Part shown: one piece after another, positions 52,632 through 63,100 of the stretch
Layout: every line of letters starts with the position of its first letter
Position numbering within the stretch: the first letter of the stretch is position 1
Origin: Streptomyces spiramyceticus
GTDB lineage: Bacteria > Actinomycetota > Actinomycetes > Streptomycetales > Streptomycetaceae
Assembly (NCBI RefSeq): GCF_028807635.1
Contig: NZ_JARBAX010000001.1
Span: 4,017,501 to 4,081,500 of the forward strand
Length of the DNA: 64,000 nucleotides
Direction: 5' to 3'
Program-made: the position numbers and the translations under genes
The notes under the pieces: model-generated
The model's input: only the letters and a program-made list of their open reading frames with translations
The model's database searches: none
What the model was told of the DNA's origin: nothing

Positions 52632-54278
52632 ATGATGTCGCAATTCCGGGGTCCCCTGGCCGTGGCCGCCGTCTCCCTGTCCATCCCGCTCATAGCCCTC
52701 GCCGTACCGTCCAAGCCGTCCGCGCCGACGGCGGCACCGGCAGCACCCTCCAAGTCGGCGTCCCCCAAGCCGGCGGCGCCCTCGAAGCCGGCAGCGGCAC
52801 CCTCGAAGCCGGCAGCGGCACCCTCGAAGCCGGCGGCACCGTCCGCGCCTGCGGGGCCGTCCAAGGCGCCCGGCGCCATCCCGTCGGTGCGGGAGTACGA
52901 CGCCGCGACCGGCCCCGGCTGGCAGCCCGGCCGTGGCACGCGGGTCGTCGTGGCACCGGACAACAGCCGGGTGCTCGCCGACGAGGGAAGGCTCCTGGCC
53001 CAGGAACTGAAGCGGGGCTTCTTGCCCGCCGGGTCCGGCCGCGCGGGTGACATCGAGCTCGCGATCATGCCCGGGGGCGCCCCCGAGTCGTACACCCTCA
53101 CCGTGCGTGACGGGCGTGTACGCGTCACAGGCGCCGACGAGGCCGGTGTCTTCTACGGGACCCGCACCGTCAAGCAGGCGCTGAACGCCGACGGCCGGCT
53201 GTCGGAGGGCGTCGTCCGCGACCGCCCCGCCAAGCCGCAGCGCGGGCTGATGCTCGACATCGCACGCAAGCACTTCACCGCCGGGTGGATCGAGGACACC
53301 GTCCGCGAGATGGCCGACCTCAAGCTCAACCAGCTCGGCCTGCACTTCTCCGACGACCAGGGCTTCCGTATCGCATCGGACAGCCACCCCGAGGTGGTCT
53401 CCGAGCAGCACCTCACCAAGGCCGAGGTCCGGCGCATCGTGAAGCTGGCCGCCAGCCGCCACATCACGGTGATCCCGGAGATCGACTCGCCCGGCCACCT
53501 CGGAGCGGTGACGCGCGCGCACCCCGGACTCCAGCTGCGCGACACCAGCGGCGTGGCGGCGCCCGGCGCCGTGGACATCGCCAACCCCGAATCGGCGCGG
53601 ATCGTGGACGACCTGCTGCGCGAGTACGCCGACGTCTTCCCCGGCCGGTACTGGCACCTCGGCGGCGACGAGTACCAGGCACTGATGAAGCGGGACCCCG
53701 AGGCGTCGTACCCGGGACTCGCCCGCCAGGCCGTCCGCTCGTACGGCCCCGACGCGAAGATCCAGGACCTGGCCACCGGCTGGCTGAACGACCGCGCCGA
53801 GACGCTGCGCCCCCACGGCAAGCGCCTGAAGGCATGGAACGACGGCCTCCACGCCGGCGGCGTCGTCAAGGCTGACCAGGACCGCGAGGTCGAGTACTGG
53901 ACCGGCAAGGAGCTGGGCGCGCGGCAGCCGGTGGAGTACCTGAACGAGGGACGCGAGCTGGTCAACGCCAACGACGAGTACCTCTACTACGTACTCGGTG
54001 AGCCGAACACCTTCACCTACCCGACGGGCCGCCGCATCTACGAGGACTGGACCCCGCTCGTCCTGCGCGGCACGACCCCCGTACCGGCGCGCTACTCGGA
54101 CCAGATCCTCGGCGGCCGCCTCGCCGTCTGGTGCGACCTGTCGAACGCCCAGACGCAGGAGCAGGTCGCGCGCGGCATCCACCTGCCGCTGCGCGCCCTC
54201 GCCCAGAAGACCTGGGACTCGGGCAAGCCGGCCCTCGGCTGGGAGGGCTTCAAGGCGCTGGCCGGGCGTACGGGCTGA
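52632..54278 (+). CDS. Secreted beta-N-acetylhexosaminidase (GH20)
   Basis: 548 residues. Signal peptide (FRGPLAVAAVSLSIPLIALA), a Pro/Ala/Ser/Lys linker with several PSKPAA repeats, then GH20b and GH20 domains. Catalytic Asp-Glu pair in YWHLGGDEYQ; substrate loop LHFSDDQGFRIASDSHPEVV; WNDG near residue 400. It releases GlcNAc from chitin or peptidoglycan fragments. ATG 52632 (or 52635). Confidence 0.93.
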   Translation: MMSQFRGPLAVAAVSLSIPLIALAVPSKPSAPTAAPAAPSKSASPKPAAPSKPAAAPSKPAAAPSKPAAPSAPAGPSKAPGAIPSVREYDAATGPGWQPGRGTRVVVAPDNSRVLADEGRLLAQELKRGFLPAGSGRAGDIELAIMPGGAPESYTLTVRDGRVRVTGADEAGVFYGTRTVKQALNADGRLSEGVVRDRPAKPQRGLMLDIARKHFTAGWIEDTVREMADLKLNQLGLHFSDDQGFRIASDSHPEVVSEQHLTKAEVRRIVKLAASRHITVIPEIDSPGHLGAVTRAHPGLQLRDTSGVAAPGAVDIANPESARIVDDLLREYADVFPGRYWHLGGDEYQALMKRDPEASYPGLARQAVRSYGPDAKIQDLATGWLNDRAETLRPHGKRLKAWNDGLHAGGVVKADQDREVEYWTGKELGARQPVEYLNEGRELVNANDEYLYYVLGEPNTFTYPTGRRIYEDWTPLVLRGTTPVPARYSDQILGGRLAVWCDLSNAQTQEQVARGIHLPLRALAQKTWDSGKPALGWEGFKALAGRTG

Positions 54279-54495
54279 GCTGCGGAATCGTGATGGACGG
54301 CCGGTACGCGCGCTGACGCGCATGCAGCACCTCAAGGCCACGGCAGGGCCCGCTGGTTCAACTGAGCCGCCGCTTCCTGGACCGGCTGGGACTGTGATCG
54401 TCGGTGAGCGGGCTGTGACGTAAACGCGGCGCTGTACGCAGTCGGAAGGAGAGGGTCCGCAATCGTGCGGGCCAAGCAGTGCCTATGGAGGCATC

Positions 54496-55086
54496 GTGAC
54501 CCTGGTGGAACTGATCGGCCGCGCCGATGAACGGAGCCTGGCCGCGAGCGCGGTCGCCTGCCTGGACCGCTGCCTGCCGCTGCTGGAGTACGTCGAAGGC
54601 GCCGGGCGCATAGGCCTCGACACCGACGAGGCGCTCAGACCCCTGTGGGTCGCGGTCGAGGGCGGCGACGCCTGGCTCGGCCAGCTGCGCAGGGTCGCGG
54701 CCGTCGTGCAGCGCGTCGCGGGTGCGGCCCCCGGCGAACTGGCTCCTTTCGCCATCCGCATGGCCTCGGCGGTCCCGGCCGCGTACCACGGTCCCGAACT
54801 GCGCGACTGGGCCGAGGACTGCTCGGCCGCGGTGCTGGAGGTCCATCTGCGGCTGGACGGGGTGGCGACGGGCAACGACGAGGCGCGTGTGAAGGCGTAC
54901 CGGAACGGCGAGACCGACGGCATCAGCCCGCTCACGTCCGGCGAACTGCGCCGCCAGGCCCAGCTCCTCGAAATGCTCGCCGAAGGCTCGGGCGGCGGCG
55001 GGCTGAACCACGCCCTCCAGCTCTCGAACGAGGGCAAGCGCGTACTGCGGGCCGCGGCCTCACGCCGGGCCCGCAACAAGGGCTGA
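54496..55086 (+). CDS. Conserved hypothetical helical protein
   Basis: 196 residues from GTG with a ggaggc element. Nearly all alpha: VELIGRADERSLAASAVACL, WLGQLRRVAAVVQRVAG, LRRQAQLLEMLAEGSGGGGL. No membrane segment or enzymatic motif. A short Arg/Lys tail. The 217 bp upstream (54279-54495) hold no clear gene. Confidence 0.7.
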   Translation: MTLVELIGRADERSLAASAVACLDRCLPLLEYVEGAGRIGLDTDEALRPLWVAVEGGDAWLGQLRRVAAVVQRVAGAAPGELAPFAIRMASAVPAAYHGPELRDWAEDCSAAVLEVHLRLDGVATGNDEARVKAYRNGETDGISPLTSGELRRQAQLLEMLAEGSGGGGLNHALQLSNEGKRVLRAAASRRARNKG

Positions 55087-55097
55087 GCGGCTCTGCC

Positions 55098-55592
55098 TCA
55101 GACGAGCAGCCACTTCACGACCGCACGGCCCTCGTCGGCGGCGCGCGCGTAGAAGGCGCGGAGCTCGCCGTGACAGCCGGCGAAGTGGTCCCGGACTTCC
55201 GACGCGTCGTAGGGCTGCCCGTACAGCCTCGTCAGGTCCTCGCGTCCGGCCTGCCACAGCGCGTCGAACGACACCGTGGCCAGGTACGCGGCGGCCTCCG
55301 CCACCTGCGGCGGGGTGAGGACGACGAACGGCGGCAGCTGGTGGTCCGGGTAGTGGACCGGCCGCCCGCCGAGCACCGGCAGCTCCTCGGGGCCGGGCGG
55401 GCCCGGACGGGCCGGCGCACCCGAGTACAGGCGCTCGACGTCGAGGTAGTCCTTGTCCAGTACGGCTTCGGTCGCGGTCCGGCACCGGGCGCGGACGACG
55501 TCCCAGTCGTCGGCGAACAGTGCCCGCAGGTGGTCGGGATCGTCGCTCACGACCTCCTGGGGCACCGAACGCAGATGGAAGCAGAGGCTCAA
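55098..55592 (-). CDS. DUF1877-family protein
   Basis: 164 residues. DUF1877 pattern: SLCFHLRSVPQEVV at the start, LDKDYLDVERLYSG, and LTPPQVAEAAAYLATVSFDA followed by LYGQPYDASEVRDHFAGCH. TTG start in a TTGA overlap with the lipoprotein gene stop, after AAGGCGG. Cytosolic. Function unknown. Confidence 0.82.
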   Translation of the reverse strand: MSLCFHLRSVPQEVVSDDPDHLRALFADDWDVVRARCRTATEAVLDKDYLDVERLYSGAPARPGPPGPEELPVLGGRPVHYPDHQLPPFVVLTPPQVAEAAAYLATVSFDALWQAGREDLTRLYGQPYDASEVRDHFAGCHGELRAFYARAADEGRAVVKWLLV

Positions 55593-56317
55593 CTCGCCGC
55601 CTTGCCCGCGTGCTCAGCCAGCTTGGTGACCTGGCTGGTGAAGAGATCCTGCGGGAGCTTCGCCTTCGCCGGCTGGGCGAGGTGGATGGTGAAGAACGAC
55701 GCCACGGTGTTGTCCTCGCGCACGAGCGTGAAGCGCATCGGGACCTGCGTGCCCTGGACCTCGCCCGTCATCACGAAGGACAGCGAGTCGTCGCCGGCCT
55801 TCGCGTTCTGCTCCGGCTTCACCGAGACGTACTTGACCGTCGCACCGCCGTTGTTGCCGGTCGTCGAGAAGCCGCCCGCGCAGTTGGTCATCGCCTTGCG
55901 GACACCGTCGAGGGTCTGCTGGGCGCCTTCCCCTTCGTACGAGAGAAGGCCGGTCGTCACGGCCAGGCCCGGCGCGGTGGCGGAACCGTAGGTGCGGCTG
56001 GCCCAGGCTTCGGCCTCGGGCGTACGGCCCGTGCCGGACGCCGTCATGTCGGCAAGGGCGGTGCACTCCGGCTTGTCGGCCTTGGGGCGCACGGCGGGGG
56101 CGGTGTTGTCCTCGGCCTCGTAGGCCTTCGCGTCGGCCTTGCCGACGAGGGCCGCCTTGAGCTGGGCCTCGGTCAGGACGGCGCCCTGAGACTCCTTCGC
56201 GGGCTGGTCGGTCTTGGGGGAGTTGGCGTCCGAGCTCGAACAGCCCGTCGTCAGGGCCAGCAGGGCGGCCGCAGCGGTGACGGCCGGGACGAGAGTGCGT
56301 GAAGCGAGGGTCTTCAT
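55589..56317 (-). CDS. Lipoprotein
   Basis: 242 residues. Signal peptide with lipobox LLALTTGC (Cys near 26). The mature part has GKADAKAYEAEDNTAPAVRP and a beta-rich C-terminal half with many substrate-surface Thr/Ser (VTTGLLSYEGEGAQQTLDGV). Similar to Streptomyces extracellular lipoproteins of unknown function. Followed by the coupled DUF1877 gene. Confidence 0.85.
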   Translation of the reverse strand: MKTLASRTLVPAVTAAAALLALTTGCSSSDANSPKTDQPAKESQGAVLTEAQLKAALVGKADAKAYEAEDNTAPAVRPKADKPECTALADMTASGTGRTPEAEAWASRTYGSATAPGLAVTTGLLSYEGEGAQQTLDGVRKAMTNCAGGFSTTGNNGGATVKYVSVKPEQNAKAGDDSLSFVMTGEVQGTQVPMRFTLVREDNTVASFFTIHLAQPAKAKLPQDLFTSQVTKLAEHAGKAAS

Positions 56318-56353
56318 GACTGCCTTACTGGTGGGACCTACTGGCCGAAAGGG

Positions 56354-56384
56354 CCGGGGCCCCTCCTGAGAGAAGGGGCCCCGG
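56354..56384 (-). terminator. Terminator of the amidase gene
   Basis: CCGGGGCCCCT (56354-56364) pairs with AGGGGCCCCGG (56374-56384), with CCCTTTC following on the minus strand. It lies just beyond the stop at 56398. Confidence 0.8.
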
Positions 56385-56397
56385 TGATGTGCGTGAC

Positions 56398-59163
56398 TTA
56401 CGGGTTGAGGACCTTGCCGATCGCTGCGCCCGTGGGGGCGCCCAGCGCCGTAGTGCCGTAGTAGATCCCGGAAGAGGTGACTACGCCGCTCGTGCTGCTG
56501 TTGTCGAGCTGGAGGACGGTGCCGTTGCCCGCGTCCTCGCCGTCCGCGCCGATCGCCAGGTCCGCCCGGGTGTAGCCGGACAGGTCGGTCAGCGATACCG
56601 CCGAGCCGAAGCGGTCGTTGGCCTCGGCCGTGCCCGGAACACCCGAGGTGTCCTGGGAGTACGCGACAGAGCCCGTGCCGGTCGGGCCGGTGGACGTGCC
56701 GAGCAGCAGGACGGTCTGGCCCGCATTGGCGTACGAGACGCCGCTGCGGGTCAGGTCCTCGCCGGGCTGACCGGCGAGGATGTCGCCGTACCCGTCGAGG
56801 TTGACGTCGCCGACCGAGACGGACGCGCCCAGGTCGTCACCGGTCTCGCCGCCGCCGGGGACGCCCGCGGTGTCCTGGTGGAGGGTCTTGACGCCGGTGG
56901 ACGTCAGTCCGGTCGAGGAACCGAACACGGCGCTGACCGCTCCGCCCTTGGCGGTGTGACCCGACTCGGTGGCGGAGGGTTGGCCGACGGCGAGGTCGGT
57001 GTAACCGTCGCCGTTGATGTCACCGCTCGCGAGCGAACGGCCGCCGCGCGCGGTCAGGATGCCGACCCGCTGGAGGCCGGACGACGAGCCCTTCAGCCAC
57101 AGGAGGCGTCCGGCGCCCGCCGGGTCGCGGTAGGAGACCGCCACATCGGCGTAGCCGTCACGGTTGAAGTCGCCGCTCGCGGCGGACGCGTAGGAGACGG
57201 CGCCGGTGTACGCCGCCGTGTTCAGGTAACCGTTCTTCGCGGCCCCGGTCTTCGAGTCCCAGGCCCACCAGCGGCCCGGCTTGCCCGGGGCGACGGAGAA
57301 GACGTCGGACCTGCCGTCGGCATTGAAGTCGCCGGTGGCGACGGTCGCGCCGAGTGCCTCGCCCGAGGTGCGGGTGGCCGCGTTGGTCCAGTACGAGGTG
57401 CCGGTGGTGAGCCCGGGGCCGTACATGACGGTGACGGAGCCGGTGTTGACCTGCGTCGACGTGCCGTTCTCGCCGGGGGCGCCGACGACCAGGTCGGCGA
57501 AGCCGTCGCCGTTCACGTCGCCGTACGCCGACGTGGAACCGAAGCGGTCGTCGCCCTCATTGCCACCGGGCACACCGGGGCTGTTCTGGCTCAGCGTGCG
57601 GCGGGCCGCGGCGACCGGGCCGTCCGTGGAGCCGGGCAGCACGGTGATGGTGCCGCTGCCGCTCGCGACCTTCGGCGTACCGACGGCGAGGTCGGTGATG
57701 CCGTCGCGGTCGAAGTCGGTGGTCGGGATCGCGGAGTTGCGGCCGGCGCCGGCGGCGAACTTACGGATCGCGGGCAGCTTGCTGTACAGGTTCGCGCCGG
57801 GGCACGCGGTGGCGAAGCCGTCGCGGTGGCCGGAGATGGTGTTCAGCGTGGCCATCTGGCCCTTGTTGTACTTGCCGGTGTTGGCGGCCGCTTCCAGCGT
57901 GACCGTGCCGGTCGGGCTGACGCCGTACTGGCCGAGCTTCCAGGCGGCGACGCGCGCGGCCGAGTCCAGGGCGGCCTGGGTGGGCTTGCCCGACTCGAAG
58001 TTGCCGAGCAGCGCGATGCCGGTGGAGTAGGAGTTGAAGCCGTACGTGTGCGCGCCGAGGACGGGCAGGTCGACGCCGCCCTCACGGCCTTCGAAGATCT
58101 GGCCGCACTTGTCGACGAGGAAGTTGTAGCCGATGTCCTTCCAGCCGTCGTAGCCGGCGCTGGGACGCGGCGTCACGTGGTACGCGTAGATCGCCCGGAT
58201 CATGGCGGGGGACTCGGCGCAGCTGTAGTTGTTCGAGTCGACCGTGTGGTGGACGAAGACGGCCTGGACCTTGTCGATGTACTCGGGGTCGCTGTAGTTC
58301 GTCGCGAGCGACTTGTCCGGGCCCCAGCCTGCGCGCAGGGTCATCGGCGGCCGCGTCACGGTCGACGGCGGCGCGGTGGGGATGGTCGGCGTAGGCGACG
58401 GGCTGGCGGTCGGGCTGCCGGTGGCGGTCGCGGACTCGGTGGCCGTGGCGGTGTCCGTCGGCGTGGCGGTCGCACTCTCGGTGGCCGTGGCCGTGGCCGT
58501 GGCGGTGTCGGTCGGCGTGGGAACCGCCGTGTCGGTCGCCGGGTCGGACGGAGTCGCGGTCGCGGCCGGGGTTTCGGTCTCCTCGACGGCGTACGCCGCA
58601 GACTGGGCGTCCGCGCCCGGGGCCTTGGCCTCCTTCGGGGTGACGCCCGGGTCCACCAGGGTCAGCTCAAGACCCTTGGGCAGCCCGGCGGTGGAGGTGC
58701 CGTCGGCCTTCAGGATGCGCCCCTCGACGCCGTCGGAAGCCCCGACCCACAGCGGCTCGGACATACCGGGCAGCTTGGCCTTGGCGTCGCGCTTCTCGGC
58801 CAGGTGCTGGTCGAGATGCACCTCCAGCCACTTGCCCCACTCACCGGTCTCGCGGCTGCGCGTACGCACCTCCGCCGTGCCGTCGATCTCGGCGTCCGGG
58901 TCGGCCCAGGTGACGCCGACCAGCGAGAACGGGTCCGTACCTGTACGCGGCAGATCCCGCTTCGTGCTGCCGGTGCCCTTGAAGGCGAGGGCATGCACCT
59001 TGGCCTTGCGCGGCTTGACCCTGTCCTGTGCGGGGTCGGCGTCGGGATTGGCGATGGCGACGGTGACCGCCCCTGCACCGCCGAGTACCACCGCGCCGAT
59101 GGTCAGCCATGCTCGGCGCTTCAGGCTCAGCGGTCTGTAGGCGTGCGACTTGCGCGGGCTCAA
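56398..59163 (-). CDS. Secreted peptidoglycan-recognition amidase with FG-GAP repeats
   Basis: 921 residues. Signal/anchor at residues 17-40 (RRAWLTIGAVVLGGAGAVTV). A middle low-complexity TATATES/TPTDTAT linker (residues about 205-265), an N-acetylmuramoyl-L-alanine amidase (PGRP) domain with Zn ligands in VFVHHTVDSNNYSC and the GHRDGFATACPG end, then about six to seven FG-GAP repeats (DFDRDGITDLAVGTPK, GDVNGDGFADLVVGAPGENG) forming a beta-propeller. TTG start after aaggga. It cuts or binds peptidoglycan outside the cell. Confidence 0.9.
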   Translation of the reverse strand: MSPRKSHAYRPLSLKRRAWLTIGAVVLGGAGAVTVAIANPDADPAQDRVKPRKAKVHALAFKGTGSTKRDLPRTGTDPFSLVGVTWADPDAEIDGTAEVRTRSRETGEWGKWLEVHLDQHLAEKRDAKAKLPGMSEPLWVGASDGVEGRILKADGTSTAGLPKGLELTLVDPGVTPKEAKAPGADAQSAAYAVEETETPAATATPSDPATDTAVPTPTDTATATATATESATATPTDTATATESATATGSPTASPSPTPTIPTAPPSTVTRPPMTLRAGWGPDKSLATNYSDPEYIDKVQAVFVHHTVDSNNYSCAESPAMIRAIYAYHVTPRPSAGYDGWKDIGYNFLVDKCGQIFEGREGGVDLPVLGAHTYGFNSYSTGIALLGNFESGKPTQAALDSAARVAAWKLGQYGVSPTGTVTLEAAANTGKYNKGQMATLNTISGHRDGFATACPGANLYSKLPAIRKFAAGAGRNSAIPTTDFDRDGITDLAVGTPKVASGSGTITVLPGSTDGPVAAARRTLSQNSPGVPGGNEGDDRFGSTSAYGDVNGDGFADLVVGAPGENGTSTQVNTGSVTVMYGPGLTTGTSYWTNAATRTSGEALGATVATGDFNADGRSDVFSVAPGKPGRWWAWDSKTGAAKNGYLNTAAYTGAVSYASAASGDFNRDGYADVAVSYRDPAGAGRLLWLKGSSSGLQRVGILTARGGRSLASGDINGDGYTDLAVGQPSATESGHTAKGGAVSAVFGSSTGLTSTGVKTLHQDTAGVPGGGETGDDLGASVSVGDVNLDGYGDILAGQPGEDLTRSGVSYANAGQTVLLLGTSTGPTGTGSVAYSQDTSGVPGTAEANDRFGSAVSLTDLSGYTRADLAIGADGEDAGNGTVLQLDNSSTSGVVTSSGIYYGTTALGAPTGAAIGKVLNP

Positions 59164-59384
59164 ATCCCTTACCCCTCATGAGAGTTCATTTGCGGCACAC
59201 CAGTCACAGGGGCCGCCTGTTATACCCAGCGCACCGCCCTGCGGAAACGTCACACACGACGCTTCGGCGAGGACGGCGCGCAGGAAACTTGCCGGGAATG
59301 CCGAGGTACCGCGTACGGCTCAGGGAGTCGGCACCTCGTCGACGTGCGAGCCCGCGGACGCGGCGAGCGCCACTGGGACGGTCA

Positions 59385-59858
59385 TCAGCCGATGGTCCCG
59401 TCGCCCTTGGGCAGCGCGCCGGTGCAGGTGGCCCGGCCGAACTTGCCCATGGCGGTGGCGCGCTGGACGTGCTTGCCGCGAATGGCGAGTGTGCAGCTGG
59501 CCTGGCCGCCCTTCTGGTCCAGGGTGACGTAGACGGTGGGCGCCTTGCCGATCGGGACCTGTACGGACTTCTTCCACGGCAGCCGGACCCCGGACACGAC
59601 GGTGGCGTCGCCGGCCTCGTTGCGGGCGAGGTAGGAGATGTCGGCGGTGCCCTCGCCGGTGACTTCGTAGGTCACCTCGGCGGTGGGGACGGCGCGGGGC
59701 TTCGGCTCGTCGGGGGTGTCGAGGATGCCGTAACCGACGAGTCCGCCGCAGGCGACAAGAAGCGTCAGGGCGACGGCAATTGCGCGCCGGTCCATTCCCT
59801 TTGGCTCGTCAGTCGAAACCTCTGAACTTTCGACGATATCCGTCGTCGCTGGCGGCAT
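59385..59858 (-). CDS. MmpS-like membrane-anchored protein
   Basis: 157 residues. One membrane helix (RAIAVALTLLVACGGLVGYG) after a short cytosolic part, then an outside domain resembling MmpS/ Ig-like transport accessory proteins (VTYEVTGEGTADISYLARNE, WKKSVQVPIGKAPTVYVTLD, two Cys in SCTL and TCTG). ATG 59858 preferred over TTG 59876. Confidence 0.75.
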   Translation of the reverse strand: MPPATTDIVESSEVSTDEPKGMDRRAIAVALTLLVACGGLVGYGILDTPDEPKPRAVPTAEVTYEVTGEGTADISYLARNEAGDATVVSGVRLPWKKSVQVPIGKAPTVYVTLDQKGGQASCTLAIRGKHVQRATAMGKFGRATCTGALPKGDGTIG

Positions 59859-59973
59859 GGGAAGTCCATCTTTCAATCGGCTGGAAAATTCGGAACCGGC
59901 CGGTTATACACCAGGCGATCCGGCGCGCGCGAGCATGCGGAAGAAGCGGACGTATCCGAATTGTTCGTGGGGT

Positions 59974-60003
59974 TGACGTGGTGCCGTCAACCTGACTAGA
60001 CAT
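59974..60003 (+). promoter_or_regulatory. Probable promoter of the RHS-type gene
   Basis: TTGACG (59974-59979) and TAGACA (59998-60003) with 18-bp spacing, close to the vegetative consensus of Streptomyces. A 7-bp dyad (59972-59978/59987-59993) overlaps the -35 and may be an operator. The leader to the GTG at 60115 is about 105 nt and contains a small stem-loop at 60002-60030. Confidence 0.5.
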
Positions 60004-60114
60004 CACCCTGCTCCTGGCCAGGGGTGATGCAAGTTCACCCCGCAAGCCGGTCCTGCAATTCGGGGCCGGCGTAATCGGCGTGCCCTCATTTTGGGCCGCC
60101 CCAGGAAGGGCATT

Positions 60115-63100
60115 GTGAATATAAGGTTGGGGAGATTCATCTCCTGCCTTGTGGTGTCGGCGGTCGCAGGTACTGCGCTACCGCAAGTGGCTTATGCCGC
60201 GCCGGCATCCGGGGACGACGACGGAAAGGGAGTCGTCGATACGGTAAAGGGTTGGTTTTCGGACGAGGATGATTCCGAAAGGGAATTGGCCAAACCGCCC
60301 GTCGGCGGGAAGCTCGAGATACCGAGCCGGGAGAAGCTGCCGAAGGGCAAGAAGCTTCCGAAGGCCAAGCGCGTCAAGGAGCTGACCGGGCAGCGCACCG
60401 CGCAGGCGCGTTTCTGGCAGATGTCGGACGGCCGGGTGGAGGCCGAGCTGTCGGCCGTCCCGGTTTCGTACAAGGCCGGCAAGTCCTGGAAGTCGATCGA
60501 CACCTCCGTCCGTGCGACGGACGCGAAGGGCTTCGACTTCGCCAACACCGCCAACTCCGGGCGGAGCTGGTTTGGTTCGGATCCGAAGAAGCTGATGCGC
60601 TTCGAGGCACCGGACGGCCGCTCGGTCAGCCTGGGCCTGGAGGGAGGCAAGAAGGATCTCGCTCCCACCTCCAAGGGCGACACCGTTTCCTACAAGGACG
60701 CGGTGGCGGGTGCCGACCTGGAATACAAGGTGGGCCGCGGCAAGGTCAAGGAGAACATTGTCCTTGATGCGGCTCCTTCCAAGCCGGTGTCTTTTGTGTT
60801 CACCCTGGGCACCGAGGGGCTGACGCCGAAGGCGCGCAAGGACGGCTCGATCGCCCTGTTCGGCGAGGCGCCGAACACTCCTGTCCTGGTGATTCCGGCG
60901 CCGTATATGACGGACGCCAAGAAAGACGAGCTGTCGCCGACCGGTGGTACGTATTCCACCAAGGTCACCCAGAAGCTGACCCGCTCGGATGACGGCAAGA
61001 GCTGGAAGCTCAAGATCACGCCGGACGCCAAATGGCTTGCGGCCAAGGAGCGCCAGTACCCGGTCGTGATCGACCCGACGATCACCATCGCGCCGTCGCC
61101 GTCGGCGTCGCAGGACGTGATGGTCCTGTCGGATCAGTCGGCGGTGAACTTCAACTCCACCTGGAAGCTGTCGGCGGGCAAGACCGGCACGGGCATCTCG
61201 CGGTCGCTGATCAAGTTCCCGCTCACCGAGATCCCGTCGGGTGTGAAGGTCGATGCCGCCCAGCTGAGCCTGTACTTCGACCAGGCCCACACCACCAACG
61301 GCAACAACGTGGACATGGCGGTCCACCGGGCCACGGGCGCCTGGGACGAGGCGACGGCGACCTGGTCCAACACCAGCGCGCTGGTGGGCGAGCAGTCCGC
61401 CAGCACGGTCCAGCTCGACGACGGTGATGTGGGCACGGCCGCCGTCGGCGAGTGGCCCAAGGGCGCGACGACCGGCGGCGCCGCCGTCAACGACGACTAC
61501 GCGTACAACAAGAACACCGCGACCGGCGAGTCCTACACCTGGCAGCCGCGGATTGCCGACACGGCCGACTACAAGGTCGAGGTCCGCACGCAGGCACTGG
61601 CCGACGCCACGACGGTCGCCCCGTACACGGTCACGTCCGGTGAAGGCACCTCGACGTATACCGTCAACCAGACCGGTACCGCGGCATGGAAGCAGCTGGG
61701 CACCAGCCAGCTCGACTTCGCCAAGGGCAATGCCGGCAAGGTCGTGCTCGGTGACACCGGCGACTCCACCAAGAAGACCGTCGCGGATGCGATCCGCCTG
61801 GTCAATCCCGCCCAGATCCGCAAGGACACGGGCGAATACAACCAGTGGCACAACTTCCGGGTCGCCGACACGGTCCAGAAGTGGGTGTCCGGCACCGCGT
61901 CCAACCACGGCTTCGTCATCAAGGCCGTCGACGAGTCCTCCACCGCGCTCACCGGTGGTCCGCGCTACGAGGCCGGCGACGGCGACTACGGCGGCGAGAC
62001 CTCGACCATTCCGCGGCTGACCGTCAGCTACGGCAAGGTCGGCACCGAGCTGAACTCACCGACTGTGGTGCACTCCACGGGCCCGGAGCTGTCCTGGACG
62101 AAGTACACCAACAACACCGGCAGCACGGACAACGACATCGCCGAGTACCAGCTGCACCGCTCCACGCAGCAGGTCTTCACACCGTCCGCCGCCACGCTGA
62201 TTGCCCCGATCGCGTCCACGGCGACGACGTACACGGACACCACGGCGGTGCCGACCCCGGACTCCAGCTCTGCGGAGATCGGCAAGTCGTACTTCTACCA
62301 GCTTGCGGTCAAGACCAAGACCGGTGAGGTACTCGGGTCTCCGACCCGGGTGGTCGGCATCCCGAAGGCCGGCCGGACGATGAAGATCATCCAGGCTCCG
62401 CCGACAGGGGGCCAGTACGACACCACGCTGTCCTCGGGCCAGCCGACCACCAACCAGGACAAGATCAAGTCCTGGGACATCGGCCAGACCTGGCTGAGCG
62501 TCGGCAACAACTCCTCGACGTACGGAAAGACCCGCGCCGTCGTCAAATTCCCCACCAGCGACATCCCCACCACCGCAACGGTGCTGGAGAACAAGATGTA
62601 CATGTGGGGAGCGGAGACCACCAGCACCAGCAACGGCGCGGTCTACGAACTCCACGCCCTCACCCGCGACTTCACCGAAACCGCCGCCACCTGGAACAAC
62701 GCCCACGCCACGACCCCGTGGACCACGGCAGGCGGCGACTACTCGGCCACAGTCGCCGACACCGTCCCGCAGATCACCGACGAAGTCGGCCGACACTGGT
62801 GGGGCGCCACCTCCCTGATGCAGTCCTGGGTCAAGACCCCGGCCAGCAACAAGGGCGTACTGGTCAAGCTCAAGGACGAGTCGACCACCGGCCCCCAGGA
62901 ACGCACCCTGTTCCTGTCCTCGGAGGCCTCGGACCCGCAGCTGCGCCCGTACATGCAGGTCATCTACGTCGACTCGACGACCGAGGACACGTACTACGCC
63001 CCGCAGACGCCTGCCCGTATGACCCCGAACTCCACCTACACGGTGGACATGACGGTCACCAACACCACGGCCTCTACCTGGGCCACCGGTGAGCGGGAGA

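Noticed and set aside
54279..54495. Short ORF after the hexosaminidase
   Set aside because: No ribosome site or domain; probably untranslated spacer.
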